From Sulfurovum sp. (lineage in GTDB: Bacteria; Campylobacterota; Campylobacteria; Campylobacterales; Sulfurovaceae), in contig JALXBG010000164.1 in the NCBI GenBank assembly GCA_026991605.1, positions 1 to 34,421 on the forward strand: a stretch of 34,421 nt of DNA, given 5' to 3'. The first letter of the stretch is position 1. Every line of letters starts with the position of its first letter. The translations under genes and the position numbers were made by a program. Under the pieces are notes generated by a model. It made no database searches and was not told where the DNA came from. It was given only the letters and a program-made list of their open reading frames with translations. Shown here one piece after another: positions 18,771 through 25,992 of this stretch.

Positions 18771-19097
18771 CTACAACTGCTTCAACAGAATGGTATCTAA
18801 CTCTTTTTCGCTTATATTTTCTAGGCTGCTTTTGTCATAAATATAGATAAGATGTATTTCGCTATCAACAAGTTTAACATAAGATATCAGTCTATACCCT
18901 GCACTTTTACCTTTGTTTTTATTACTATTGGCTATGCGTACCTTATAGACATTATTTTTTAGTTCGATACCCAAGTCATCAAGTGAGGTCATGTTTAGTA
19001 AGAAGTTTTCTATGTCATCTTCAATATGTTTGTATTTTTTGGAAAGTTTTTTAAGCGCCTTTAGGTAAAGGTCTTGTTCTATGATAGTGTATGACAT
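18771..19097 (-). CDS. RelE/ParE-superfamily toxin of a type II toxin-antitoxin pair
   Basis: A 108-residue small basic protein. The pattern of an N-terminal lysine-rich helix pair (LKALKKLSKKYKHIEDDI), then a beta strand YKVRIANS, then a KGKSAGYR turn, then LISYV and the strand IHLIYIYDKSS is that of RelE-fold mRNA interferases. The conserved Arg and Lys/Tyr of the central sheet are present. Its ATG overlaps the antitoxin stop by one base (TAATG), so translation is coupled and the toxin is made only with its antidote. Toxin in second position is the usual relBE order. Activity cannot be read from the sequence; RelE-type mRNA cleavage is the family expectation. Confidence 0.82.
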   Translation of the reverse strand: MSYTIIEQDLYLKALKKLSKKYKHIEDDIENFLLNMTSLDDLGIELKNNVYKVRIANSNKNKGKSAGYRLISYVKLVDSEIHLIYIYDKSSLENISEKELDTILLKQL

Positions 19098-19324
19098 TAA
19101 AAATTAAGTGTCATCTCTTTTTTTCTACCTTGCCCACTGTTTGCACTCTGAAGGGTTGCAGAGATTTGTTCTATGTCTTGCAATAACTCTTTCTCGTAAC
19201 TGGAGAGTTTATTTGTAGTTTCTACAATTTTAAAATCATTAATCATATTATCTTCTTTAAGTACATTGAGTAAATCTAAAAAAAGATTTGATTTGTGCGT
19301 GTCAATATCTATATTTAAATGCAT
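19097..19324 (-). CDS. Probable cognate antitoxin
   Basis: A 75-residue acidic protein directly upstream of and coupled to the RelE-like toxin. It has an N-terminal beta strand and helix (LNIDIDTHKSNLFLDLLNVL), a central helix (LSSYEKELLQDIEQI), and an unstructured end finishing KKEMTLNF that could cap the toxin. I do not recognise a standard DNA-binding domain such as HTH or ribbon-helix-helix, so the function rests on position and size. The start ATG has a near-ideal AAGGAG seven bases upstream. A strong promoter with an overlapping palindrome precedes it. Confidence 0.75.
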   Translation of the reverse strand: MHLNIDIDTHKSNLFLDLLNVLKEDNMINDFKIVETTNKLSSYEKELLQDIEQISATLQSANSGQGRKKEMTLNF

Positions 19325-19352
19325 ATAAAAACTCCTTCGCTAATGTTATTAA

Positions 19353-19393
19353 ATTATAACACAATCAACAATAAATGTAAATAGTAATTTACA
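19353..19393 (-). promoter_or_regulatory. Strong promoter with overlapping palindrome for the toxin-antitoxin pair
   Basis: Read leftward: TTTACA (19381-19376), 17 bases, then TATAAT (19358-19353) with a TGT extended -10 directly before it. An 18-base inverted repeat, TGTAAAT / ATTTACA with a 4-base centre (19376-19393), covers the -35 box. It also contains the stop codon of the upstream aminopeptidase gene. Self-repression by the antitoxin or antitoxin-toxin complex is the likely use. Confidence 0.72.
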
Positions 19394-20423
19394 CTACCCA
19401 CACTTCCTCTTCAAAAACCACTTCATCATCTAACACCACAGTTGTAGTATCTACAAATATATCTACATGAAACTTCCCATCTCCACGTTTAAATCCTGGC
19501 TTAGCATACATACCATGTTTACGACCTAAAGAGAGATGCACACCACACATACGTTCGTAACTGCCTATGTCAGAGACTATCTTGGTTTTAGTCAAGCCAC
19601 GGTTGAGTCCAAAGCCTAGTTCTCTTACCCAGACTACTTCTTCTCCCTCACGTATGATAGACAGCACTTCATCAAACTCAGGCGTGCTGTTCTCGCAGTC
19701 CACCAAGATGCCATCTTCTATGATGATGGTGATAGGTTGTTTAGGTTTGTTGACTCTGTAGCTAGTGTCGGCAAAGGCAAAGACTGTTGCCCTACCGTTA
19801 ACGGCTGTAAGTTCTGTAGACTCAGTAAACACTTCGCCTATGGGAAACTGCCCTCCTACATTTGGCATAGTAGAGTAGTCTCCAATGTTTAGTTTTATAG
19901 GTTCAAAACCTACGGGGAAATGTAACTGCTCGCCACTACACTGCTCTTTTCCACTATGTACGACACATGTCTCTGTGACATCCATCTTGGCTTTGAGGTT
20001 TAGTCCTGTTTCTTTGATGTTCTTAGTATCATACTCCAAAGCGTTTATGTAATGTGCTACTTCCTCTTCTTTCATGCGACTTAGGTGTGGGTGTTCAAGT
20101 ACCTTTATCTTACGTTTAAAGAGCTCTACACGTATCCTAAATGCATCTAAACGAAAGTTGGTAGACTGAATGAGTATCACCATATCTAAAGCATCTAAAG
20201 TATCAAAGAGTGCACGTATTTCTTCAGGTGTTTTGCTATGAAAATTGATAAAAATGGCATCGGGTAAATTGGCATGATACGCTTGTGAGAGAATCTGGGA
20301 GAGCGTACAGTCTGTATCATAAACAATGACTGCTTTATGTGTGTCATCATGGAAAAACACTTGACTCAAAAGCGTTTGGGTGTATGTCTGTGCTTTTGCT
20401 GTAAGTGCTTGTATATTCATCAT
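19389..20423 (-). CDS. Aminopeptidase-like protein (M29 family relative)
   Basis: A 344-residue protein. The C-terminal half carries a pattern like M29 metallo-aminopeptidases (aminopeptidase T): GQFPIGEVFTEST (Glu ligand), then the NGRATVFAFADTS strand, GVHLSLGRKHG, and a final FHVDIFVDTT with the His-x-Asp pair. The N-terminal half is an alpha/beta domain (AVIVYDTDCTLSQIL). In M29 enzymes two metal ions are held by Glu, His, Tyr and Asp residues in these segments; I can see candidates but cannot align them fully. The start chosen is ATG at 20423, overlapping the serB stop as ATGA; an earlier in-frame start would overlap serB by about 80 bases. It shares an operon with serB. Confidence 0.7.
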   Translation of the reverse strand: MMNIQALTAKAQTYTQTLLSQVFFHDDTHKAVIVYDTDCTLSQILSQAYHANLPDAIFINFHSKTPEEIRALFDTLDALDMVILIQSTNFRLDAFRIRVELFKRKIKVLEHPHLSRMKEEEVAHYINALEYDTKNIKETGLNLKAKMDVTETCVVHSGKEQCSGEQLHFPVGFEPIKLNIGDYSTMPNVGGQFPIGEVFTESTELTAVNGRATVFAFADTSYRVNKPKQPITIIIEDGILVDCENSTPEFDEVLSIIREGEEVVWVRELGFGLNRGLTKTKIVSDIGSYERMCGVHLSLGRKHGMYAKPGFKRGDGKFHVDIFVDTTTVVLDDEVVFEEEVWVV

Positions 20424-21046
20424 ACTATCTTCAAAATCTCTGTTAAGTCCTTGACATCTACGCAATGTGTAGCTGCCTCTTTTAATATAGGTTTCCCACA
20501 AAATGCCACACGTGTGTCTGCATAGGCAAACATACTTAGGTCGTTGGCTCCATCACCCACAACAAGGGTATCTTTACGGTCAACGCCAAGTAAAGCTTGC
20601 AGGCGTACTATCATGTCACCTTTGGCTTGTGAGTACATCATCTCTCCACCTACTGCACCGGTCAGTATACCCTCATCATCTGCGTGAAGAAAGTTTGAGA
20701 AGTCTGCATCTATGCCCAGTTTCTCACATGCTGGCTTGGTGGCATCTCTAAAGCCTCCAGAGAAACAGACCACTGTGTAGCCTCGTTCTTTCAGTCCTGA
20801 GACCACTTCTTGTGCACCTGGCATCATAGGGAGGTTTTTACATATCTCTTCTATTTTGCTTTGAGGTAAGCCCTTAAGTAGTGCCACACGTTCTACAAGT
20901 GAAGCGTAAAAGTCCAACTCACCTTCCATAGCACGTTCGGTAATAGCTACCACTTCCTCTTTAAACCCAAGGACATCAGCGAAAAAGTCGATGGTCTCAC
21001 CATCCATAAGTGTGGAGTCAAAGTCAAAGACTGCTAGTTTAGACAT
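20420..21046 (-). CDS. serB: Phosphoserine phosphatase
   Basis: A 208-residue HAD-superfamily enzyme releasing serine from O-phosphoserine, the last step of serine synthesis. Motif I is FDFDSTLMDGET (nucleophile and acid Asp near the N-terminus), motif II CFSGGF, the motif III lysine in AKGDMI, and motif IV GDGANDLSMF. The substrate-binding Glu follows motif I. Size fits the short SerB without a regulatory ACT domain. AAAGG lies before the ATG. It heads an operon with the aminopeptidase-like gene, and the REP pair D-E lies just upstream, between it and divergent metF. Confidence 0.94.
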   Translation of the reverse strand: MSKLAVFDFDSTLMDGETIDFFADVLGFKEEVVAITERAMEGELDFYASLVERVALLKGLPQSKIEEICKNLPMMPGAQEVVSGLKERGYTVVCFSGGFRDATKPACEKLGIDADFSNFLHADDEGILTGAVGGEMMYSQAKGDMIVRLQALLGVDRKDTLVVGDGANDLSMFAYADTRVAFCGKPILKEAATHCVDVKDLTEILKIV

Positions 21047-21062
21047 GTGCGTACCTTTATAT

Positions 21063-21086
21063 GTAGGGTGGGTTTTCTAACCCACC
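21063..21086 (+). repeat. REP-like element D (GTAG head)
   Basis: GTAG at 21063-21066, then a perfect 8-bp stem GGTGGGTT / AACCCACC with loop TTCT. It forms a head-out pair with element E across a 38-base spacer, which itself holds the small palindrome AATCAT-aaat-ATGATT (21089-21104). Confidence 0.8.
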
Positions 21087-21124
21087 ACAATCATAAATAT
21101 GATTGATATTTGAACTTCGTTCAC

Positions 21125-21148
21125 GGTGGGTTGGAAAACCCACCCTAC
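21125..21148 (-). repeat. REP-like element E (GTAG head)
   Basis: The same stem as element D (GGTGGGTT / AACCCACC) with loop GGAA and GTAG on the minus strand at 21148-21145. Together D and E form an 86-base BIME-like unit that takes up most of the serB-metF divergent region. Confidence 0.8.
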
Positions 21149-21157
21149 AGTATTATT

Positions 21158-21187
21158 TTGATAGAATTATATCAATAAATCTATAAT
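21158..21187 (+). promoter_or_regulatory. Candidate promoter of metF
   Basis: TTGATA (21158-21163), 18 bases, TATAAT (21182-21187). The start of transcription would fall about 8 bases before the metF ATG, giving a very short leader, which makes the assignment less sure. The promoter begins just after REP element E. Confidence 0.5.
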
Positions 21188-21201
21188 ATAACGAGAAATC
21201 T

Positions 21202-22119
21202 ATGTTTGAAAAATTTTGTGACGTCCTTTGCCTTGAAAAAGAGTTTATTACGGTTGAGATTAACCCACCCCATGGTGCATCTATAGATACTATCATCGCT
21301 GACATTAAAAAGCACAACCTGCAAGACAAAGTCACAGGCTTCTCCTGTACAGACAACCCCTTGGCAAAACTCAAAATGTCTGGGGTACTTTCAGCCATAA
21401 AAGTACAACAAACCTTTGGCAAGCCAGTCATCGCTACCATGAGTATGAGAGACAAAAACAAGCTCTCTCTACAGTCTACCCTGCTTGGGGCTAATGACTT
21501 TGACCTGCGCTGTATCTTGGCACTCACAGGTGACCCTGCAAAGTTTTCTGACCAGCCAGATGTCAAAGGTGTACTAGAGCGTGACTCTACCCTACTTCTA
21601 AGTATCATCCACCATCTAAACAAAGGGGTAGACTACAGCAACAAACTACTCAAACCTGCACCAAAACCCATCTACCCGTTTGCAGTGACGAACTCTTATG
21701 CCAAAAACATGGACTCTCTCAAAAAGCGTATGGTGAAAAAGCTCAACTACGGGGCACGTGCCATCATCACACAGCCTGTGTATGATTTAGACAATGCCAA
21801 AGAACTCTTAGCACTGTTGGAGGAAGCCAAAGAAGAGAGCATCAGAGAGACAGCAAAAGAGGCACATCTTGTCCTAGGACAGTTCCCTATCGTAGCAGCA
21901 AGAACTGCTAACTTCATAGACGATAAAGTGCCAGGTATCAACGTACCCAAAGAGATCATAGATGAGATGAACCTTGCAGCTATGGACGGTGCAGACAAAG
22001 AACGTGAAGTTGGATTTGCACTCTCTAAACGTATCTTTGATGGGGTAATGAAAGAGCACGGAAAAGTGCATTTGATGACACATAATAGGTTTGACTTGTG
22101 TGCGGAGTTGATAGGGTAA
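21202..22119 (+). CDS. metF: Methylenetetrahydrofolate reductase family protein
   Basis: A 305-residue TIM-barrel flavoprotein of the MetF family, which reduces 5,10-methylene-THF to 5-methyl-THF for methionine synthesis. The N-terminal strand FITVEINPPHGAS (about 14-26) holds the catalytic Glu. GFSCTDNPLAK, ILALTGDPAKFSD (FAD-contacting) and the ARAIITQPVYD strand near 190 are typical. Several positions differ from the common FxFEFFPPK form, so it may be the MetF variant seen in autotrophs or a paralogue with another C1 partner. The ribosome site (GAG) is weak. It is the only gene on this transcript; small hairpins follow. Confidence 0.85.
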   Translation: MFEKFCDVLCLEKEFITVEINPPHGASIDTIIADIKKHNLQDKVTGFSCTDNPLAKLKMSGVLSAIKVQQTFGKPVIATMSMRDKNKLSLQSTLLGANDFDLRCILALTGDPAKFSDQPDVKGVLERDSTLLLSIIHHLNKGVDYSNKLLKPAPKPIYPFAVTNSYAKNMDSLKKRMVKKLNYGARAIITQPVYDLDNAKELLALLEEAKEESIRETAKEAHLVLGQFPIVAARTANFIDDKVPGINVPKEIIDEMNLAAMDGADKEREVGFALSKRIFDGVMKEHGKVHLMTHNRFDLCAELIG

Positions 22120-22125
22120 GTAAAC

Positions 22126-22197
22126 GACAGTAGTCTGTCATTTATAATTTTAGACCAAAATGGTCACAACAGCTAGCCCATACCATAGTGGCTAGCT
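22126..22197. terminator. Hairpin cluster between metF and a convergent membrane protein gene
   Basis: Three inverted repeats in 72 bases. The first is GACAG-tagt-CTGTC (22126-22139), followed by an AT-rich run ATTTATAATTTT. The second is GACCA-aaa-TGGTC (22153-22165). The third is an 8-bp perfect AGCTAGCC / GGCTAGCT with an 11-base loop (22171-22197), 9 bases from the end of the leftward gene. The first can end metF and the last the opposite gene. Confidence 0.6.
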
Positions 22198-22206
22198 AGC
22201 TATATC

Positions 22207-22863
22207 TTATACTTCACCCTCAAACATCACAGGATACGCCAATCCATATAGAGTGACAAACATGAGTGGTATAGTCCACACAAGTCCAATACCTAGAGGT
22301 ATGGCACTGATGAATACAATGATACTAAGCAACCCCATAAGCCCTGCTACTTTAAACCAGTGCTTTGTGACTGTTTTTCTTGAAAGCTCCATCGCTTCCC
22401 ATACATCCATGTTTTTATCGATAATAAGTGGAATAGTAAAAGCATACGCTACAGAAACATAAATACCAGGTATGATAAACAATAAAAATCCAATAACAGT
22501 CAATACATAAATAATCACTCCAGCCAATGCCAATTTACCTGTCATATAAAAATAATTGAATACAGATTTGAAATCAACAGTTTCTCCACGATACTGTTGG
22601 ATAGCCATCATTATGATACCTGCCATAATTGGCATAAGTACAGGGTAACTCAATATGCCTACTATTTGTTGATTCAGAAAATTTGGTGCTTCTGTTGTTC
22701 CTTGAGGAAAAACCAAACCAAGTGTCAATTGTACGATAATTGCCGCAGCTATGTAGATGGCAAACCCTGCAATGAACTGTGTTTTTACACCATTAATACG
22801 TTCCCAACCCGCCTTTACCATCTCAATAATGTCAAAATCATAATCACGTATTTCATATTTCAT
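22207..22863 (-). CDS. Multi-pass membrane protein of unknown function (DUF975/YciC-like)
   Basis: A 218-residue protein with about five to six hydrophobic segments (about 29-50, 70-90, 113-145, 170-215). The most characteristic stretch is PGIYVSVAYAFTIPLIIDKN followed by DVWEAMELSRKTV. This amphipathic turn, a Pro-Gly loop then a 'W-A-x-x-x-S' helix, recurs in a large group of uncharacterised integral membrane proteins. The N-terminal 25 residues are charged and cytosolic-looking. No catalytic residue is recognised. The gene stands alone, divergent from the DUF3817 gene with 99 bases between starts. The function is not known. Confidence 0.75.
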   Translation of the reverse strand: MKYEIRDYDFDIIEMVKAGWERINGVKTQFIAGFAIYIAAAIIVQLTLGLVFPQGTTEAPNFLNQQIVGILSYPVLMPIMAGIIMMAIQQYRGETVDFKSVFNYFYMTGKLALAGVIIYVLTVIGFLLFIIPGIYVSVAYAFTIPLIIDKNMDVWEAMELSRKTVTKHWFKVAGLMGLLSIIVFISAIPLGIGLVWTIPLMFVTLYGLAYPVMFEGEV

Positions 22864-22962
22864 ATTCGTTCCTTTGTAATAAATTAAAATGATTATAGCC
22901 TAAAAATAGTTTTTATTAAACATCTTTGGTTATACTTCTTTAAAAATTATCTAGGAGAAAAT

Positions 22963-23256
22963 ATGTCCGAATTACTAAAGTTTAAACTTATCAATAAAAT
23001 AGAGGGGATATCATACATACTTTTACTTTTTGTAGCTATGCCGTTGAAGTATAGTTTTGGTTACCCTATAGCCACTAAAATCATGGGTTCTATCCATGGT
23101 GTGCTTGTTTTTGTATTCATCTACCAAATCATCGAAGCCAAAAAAGAAGCTGGGTTTACACTTAAAGAAACTGCATTCTACGCTATTTTGTCACTCATAC
23201 CATTTGGAAGTTTCTATACAGACAAACTACTTGCTAAGAGAATGATGACTGCATAA
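22963..23256 (+). CDS. DUF3817-family small membrane protein
   Basis: A 97-residue protein with three membrane helices. It matches the DUF3817 (YdzA-like) pattern: an N-terminal KLINKIEGISYILLLFVAMPLKY, a central GSIHGVLVFVFIYQ, and a C-terminal ILSLIPFGSFYTDKLL. The Glu in the first helix, the HG pair in the second, and PFG-x-F in the third are the conserved marks. The start has AGGAG six bases upstream. The role is unknown; relatives are sometimes linked to membrane transporters. Its last 43 bases overlap the 3' end of yqaA on the other strand. Confidence 0.85.
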   Translation: MSELLKFKLINKIEGISYILLLFVAMPLKYSFGYPIATKIMGSIHGVLVFVFIYQIIEAKKEAGFTLKETAFYAILSLIPFGSFYTDKLLAKRMMTA

Positions 23257-23636
23257 CGCAGACCTTTAGCTACAAAGACTATAAGTGTAAAGTACTTAAA
23301 GTTGTAGCGCAATACCCCTGCAATAAATGTTAAAGGGTCTCCGATAATGGGAGCCCATGACAAAAGCAGTGTCCACCCTCCATATTTGGAGAAAAATCCT
23401 CTTGCTTTATGCATCTTTTCTTTTGAGAGATGCCCTTTACTTTCAAGATACACTTCACCCTTTAGCCCTAACCAATAATTTAGCATAGAACCTAAAGTAT
23501 TCCCCACCGTAGCGACAGACCAAAGTAAAAGTAGAGAATCGTTTTGCGAGATATCGTACAGCAGTAAGCCCTCAGAACCTAAGGGCAATAAAGTAGCCGC
23601 TAAAAAAGAGACTGTAAAGAGCGTAATATAGACCAT
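23214..23636 (-). CDS. yqaA: YqaA-family (DedA/SNARE-associated) membrane protein
   Basis: A 140-residue protein close to the length of E. coli YqaA. It opens with the family segment AATLLPLGSEGLLL, then GNTLGSMLNYWLG, a charged amphipathic stretch (KEKMHKARGFFSKYG), and the membrane-dipping WAPIIGDPLTFIAGVL. DedA/VTT-domain proteins are thought to move lipids between membrane leaflets; YqaA itself has no proven substrate. Its ATG overlaps the stop of the LpxH-like gene by one base (TAATG), so the two are co-translated. Its C-terminal codons overlap the convergent DUF3817 gene. Confidence 0.86.
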   Translation of the reverse strand: MVYITLFTVSFLAATLLPLGSEGLLLYDISQNDSLLLLWSVATVGNTLGSMLNYWLGLKGEVYLESKGHLSKEKMHKARGFFSKYGGWTLLLSWAPIIGDPLTFIAGVLRYNFKYFTLIVFVAKGLRYAVIILLASSLSV

Positions 23637-24319
23637 TAGAGGCTTTTAAACACCACTTCACCCTCTTCTAGCTGTGCTACCATGCCTTGACATGCCTGAG
23701 AGGGTAAAGAGATATATTTGCCCACTACACGAGACTGATGAAAATGCCCTTCTATAACAAGGTCTGCCTCTTTATAATTTTCAAGTATCGCTTCCACACG
23801 TTTTTCAAAGCCATGAAAGGTGTGACATATATGTTTCTGTGAGAGTTTTTTCATACGATGATTGATGATAGCTTCTTCAAATGGCTTGAGTAATGTCAGT
23901 GTACTTTTGTTTCGTAACACTTTACAATACAGGTCATACCCGAAGCCAGTAACATACTTATCACCATGAGAAATAGCGACCTTTTTATCATTTAAAGAAA
24001 AGACTACTGGCTGTTCATCCCTTGTATAGACATTCATATTTGTAAATATATCTTTTAGACAGAAGTCATGATTCCCCTCAAAATAGTGTATCTCTATAGT
24101 TTTTGAGAGTTTCTGAAGTAAAGCTATGGCTTCCTCTACAAAAGTTTGAATGTACTCATTATGTCCAAAAAGTAAATCGAAGTTGTCACCCATCAAAAAG
24201 ATTTGAGAGGTTTTTATCTCTCCATTCTCTAACTTTTGTAATGTTTTTAAGAAGGCATTACTATGATGTGGGTAGTGGGAGTCTGCTATAAAGATGGCAT
24301 TTTCTTTGATTGTAAGCAT
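23636..24319 (-). CDS. lpxH: Metallophosphoesterase, probable UDP-2,3-diacylglucosamine diphosphatase
   Basis: A 227-residue calcineurin-like phosphoesterase with all five metal-site blocks: ADSHYP (with Asp and His), MGDNFD, EGNHDF, SHGDKY and GHFHQS. The total length and the order of motifs fit LpxH, which cleaves UDP-2,3-diacylglucosamine to lipid X in lipid A synthesis at the inner membrane. The weaker point is that the substrate-lid residues of LpxH cannot be checked by eye, so another small phosphodiesterase remains possible. The ATG is preceded by AAGGGG. It is the first gene of a two-gene operon with yqaA, a membrane-lipid themed pair. Confidence 0.72.
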   Translation of the reverse strand: MLTIKENAIFIADSHYPHHSNAFLKTLQKLENGEIKTSQIFLMGDNFDLLFGHNEYIQTFVEEAIALLQKLSKTIEIHYFEGNHDFCLKDIFTNMNVYTRDEQPVVFSLNDKKVAISHGDKYVTGFGYDLYCKVLRNKSTLTLLKPFEEAIINHRMKKLSQKHICHTFHGFEKRVEAILENYKEADLVIEGHFHQSRVVGKYISLPSQACQGMVAQLEEGEVVFKSL

Positions 24320-24603
24320 TATACCCCTTTTTTAACTATTATTCTCACCCATATACTACTCTAAGTAAGAATACTTTTACTATTATTATCTTTATCAATA
24401 ATTACATATTGTATCATTTATCTCTTTCACTGTTCGTAATTTAAAAATTAGTATAAAATAGTCCTTGTATTTGTCTTTAAGTATATATTGTGTCTAGATT
24501 TAAACTAGAAGAAGAGTTTAAACATGTTTTTACTATACTGAAAAATATACAAAATCTAAAAGAAAAATTAAACTTTGAAAATATTACTAAGGATGCAATA
24601 AAT
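24320..24603. other. 284-base divergent intergenic region, the longest in the window
   Basis: It lies between the LpxH-like gene and the propeller protein. It is very AT-rich, with several TATAAA/TATAAT-like boxes (for example at 24452-24457) but no convincing -35/-10 pair. There is a small inverted repeat AAGTA-agaa-TACTT (24363-24376) and TCTAG...CTAGA (24493-24509). A frame open from a GTG at 24490 runs into the propeller gene but encodes a lysine-rich helix with no ribosome site, so I treat it as non-coding. No RNA gene was recognised. Confidence 0.5.
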
Positions 24604-25866
24604 ATGAAAAAATTACTGTATATACTAAGCATATTACTTATATTTAAAACTAATATACTTATGTCAGATAACACTTTTAAGTCAAACAATATAGTAGAAA
24701 AGCCTGCTCCTATTACATTTATATCTAGATGTGATACTGATGGTCTTTCACATGGTGTGAGTATAAAAGGAAAGTATGCATATGTTGCAGATGGTTTTGC
24801 TGGACTAAAGATTATAGATATTTCAAATCATAAAGCACCTATAATTGTAGGTTCATATTATGGAGGTGAATCTGATCTACCGATAATAAACTCTGCTAAG
24901 AAAGTTGTAATCAGAGGTAAATACGCTTATATCGCAACTAGCTTTACAGGATTACAAATTATAGACATTACTAATCCCATTCACCCTACATTTGTAGGTA
25001 AAGTTTTTAATGAAGTAAACTCAGGTGATTTAGCTTTGAAAGGAAACTATGCATATGTTGTAGATGATGGTATAGGGGAAATACAAATTATTAATATTTC
25101 AAATCCAGCATCTCCTATAGTTGTGAATACATATAAGACACATGTTTCTGGTGTTAGTATAGACATCTCAAAAAACTATGCTTATATAGCTGGTTTCAAT
25201 GGATTAGAAATTATAGATATTTCAAACCCAGCTTCTCCTATATATATAAGTAAATATGATACAGGAGTTAGTTTTGGTGTGCAAATCAAAGGCAAATATG
25301 CTTATGTATCAGGTTCTTACGCAGAAAGGTTACATATTTTAGACATTTCAAATCCTGCTTCACCTAAAAGTGTAAGTACAAGCCCAAAAGGATTTGCTGG
25401 AAGTGGAATAAGTATTTCAAATAATTATGCTTATCTTTCTCATGTAGTCGGTGAGTTGAATATAATAGATATTTCAAATCCAACTTCTCCTAAATATGTA
25501 GGTACATATGATACTCCGTCTTCTTCTGGAGATGCTGTAACTTCTATAGGAAATTATATTTATATAGGAAATGGAAGCAATGGTTTAACCATCATAAAAT
25601 TGAATATAAAAGATACAGATAACGATGGTATAGCAGATAACATAGACCTAGATGATGATAATGATGGTATTAGTGATAGTGATGAAATAACATTAGGTTT
25701 TAACCCGCTCAATGAAAAAGATGGATTAGCTGATTATGATAGAGATGGATTTTGTAATGCTATGGAGTTTAATATAGGTACAAAAATGAATAATTTTAAT
25801 GACAAGCCAATTTGGACCCCTATCCAAATAGATACTGTTGTAACATTTATCCCTACAAAGCCTTAA
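24604..25866 (+). CDS. Secreted LVIVD-repeat beta-propeller protein with calcium-binding repeats
   Basis: A 420-residue protein. Residues 1-21 (MKKLLYILSILLIF...) are a signal peptide without a lipobox Cys. From residue 51 to about 335 seven similar units follow, each with a 'G-K/N-Y-A-Y-V/I' strand and an 'L-x-I-I-D-I-S-N-P' strand. This is the LVIVD pattern, suggesting a seven-bladed propeller. After it come Asp-rich loops of thrombospondin type 3 style: DTDNDGIADNID (337-348), DDDNDGISDSDE (350-361), DYDRDGF (377-383). These should bind calcium. The start is ATG at 24604 with AAGGA ten bases before it. It is more AT-rich than its neighbours, which may mean transfer or relaxed codon choice. 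No sorting signal is seen at the C-terminus. A cell-surface or periplasmic binding role is likely; the ligand is unknown. Confidence 0.85.
   Translation: MKKLLYILSILLIFKTNILMSDNTFKSNNIVEKPAPITFISRCDTDGLSHGVSIKGKYAYVADGFAGLKIIDISNHKAPIIVGSYYGGESDLPIINSAKKVVIRGKYAYIATSFTGLQIIDITNPIHPTFVGKVFNEVNSGDLALKGNYAYVVDDGIGEIQIINISNPASPIVVNTYKTHVSGVSIDISKNYAYIAGFNGLEIIDISNPASPIYISKYDTGVSFGVQIKGKYAYVSGSYAERLHILDISNPASPKSVSTSPKGFAGSGISISNNYAYLSHVVGELNIIDISNPTSPKYVGTYDTPSSSGDAVTSIGNYIYIGNGSNGLTIIKLNIKDTDNDGIADNIDLDDDNDGISDSDEITLGFNPLNEKDGLADYDRDGFCNAMEFNIGTKMNNFNDKPIWTPIQIDTVVTFIPTKP
24754..25608 (+). repeat. Seven tandem propeller-blade repeats in the coding sequence
   Basis: Seven units of about 40 codons. 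The most alike are units 3-6, which share ISNPASP or ISNPTSP before a 3-6 residue linker. At DNA level the phrase ATTTCAAATCCAGC recurs with small changes, so recent internal duplication is plausible. Confidence 0.8.
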
Positions 25867-25992
25867 GATAAATGTTTGACTCTTAAAGTTTACTTGACCT
25901 TTTATTATTTATGTAGGGAAGTATAATAAAATACAATCACCTTACCTGCAACAGGGTATTCATTATATAGTGCTTTAATTAAAGTTATATAT

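Noticed and set aside
20424-20501. Earlier start of the aminopeptidase-like gene inside serB
   Set aside because: It would overlap serB by about 80 bases and adds an unrelated sequence; the ATGA overlap start is the usual arrangement here.
21153-21623. A 156-codon - strand frame opposite metF
   Set aside because: It would also cross the metF promoter; Ser/Arg-rich shadow of the conserved TIM barrel.
24490-24603. GTG-started 38-codon extension of the propeller protein
   Set aside because: It would bury the signal peptide internally, and no ribosome site precedes it; ATG at 24604 fits better.
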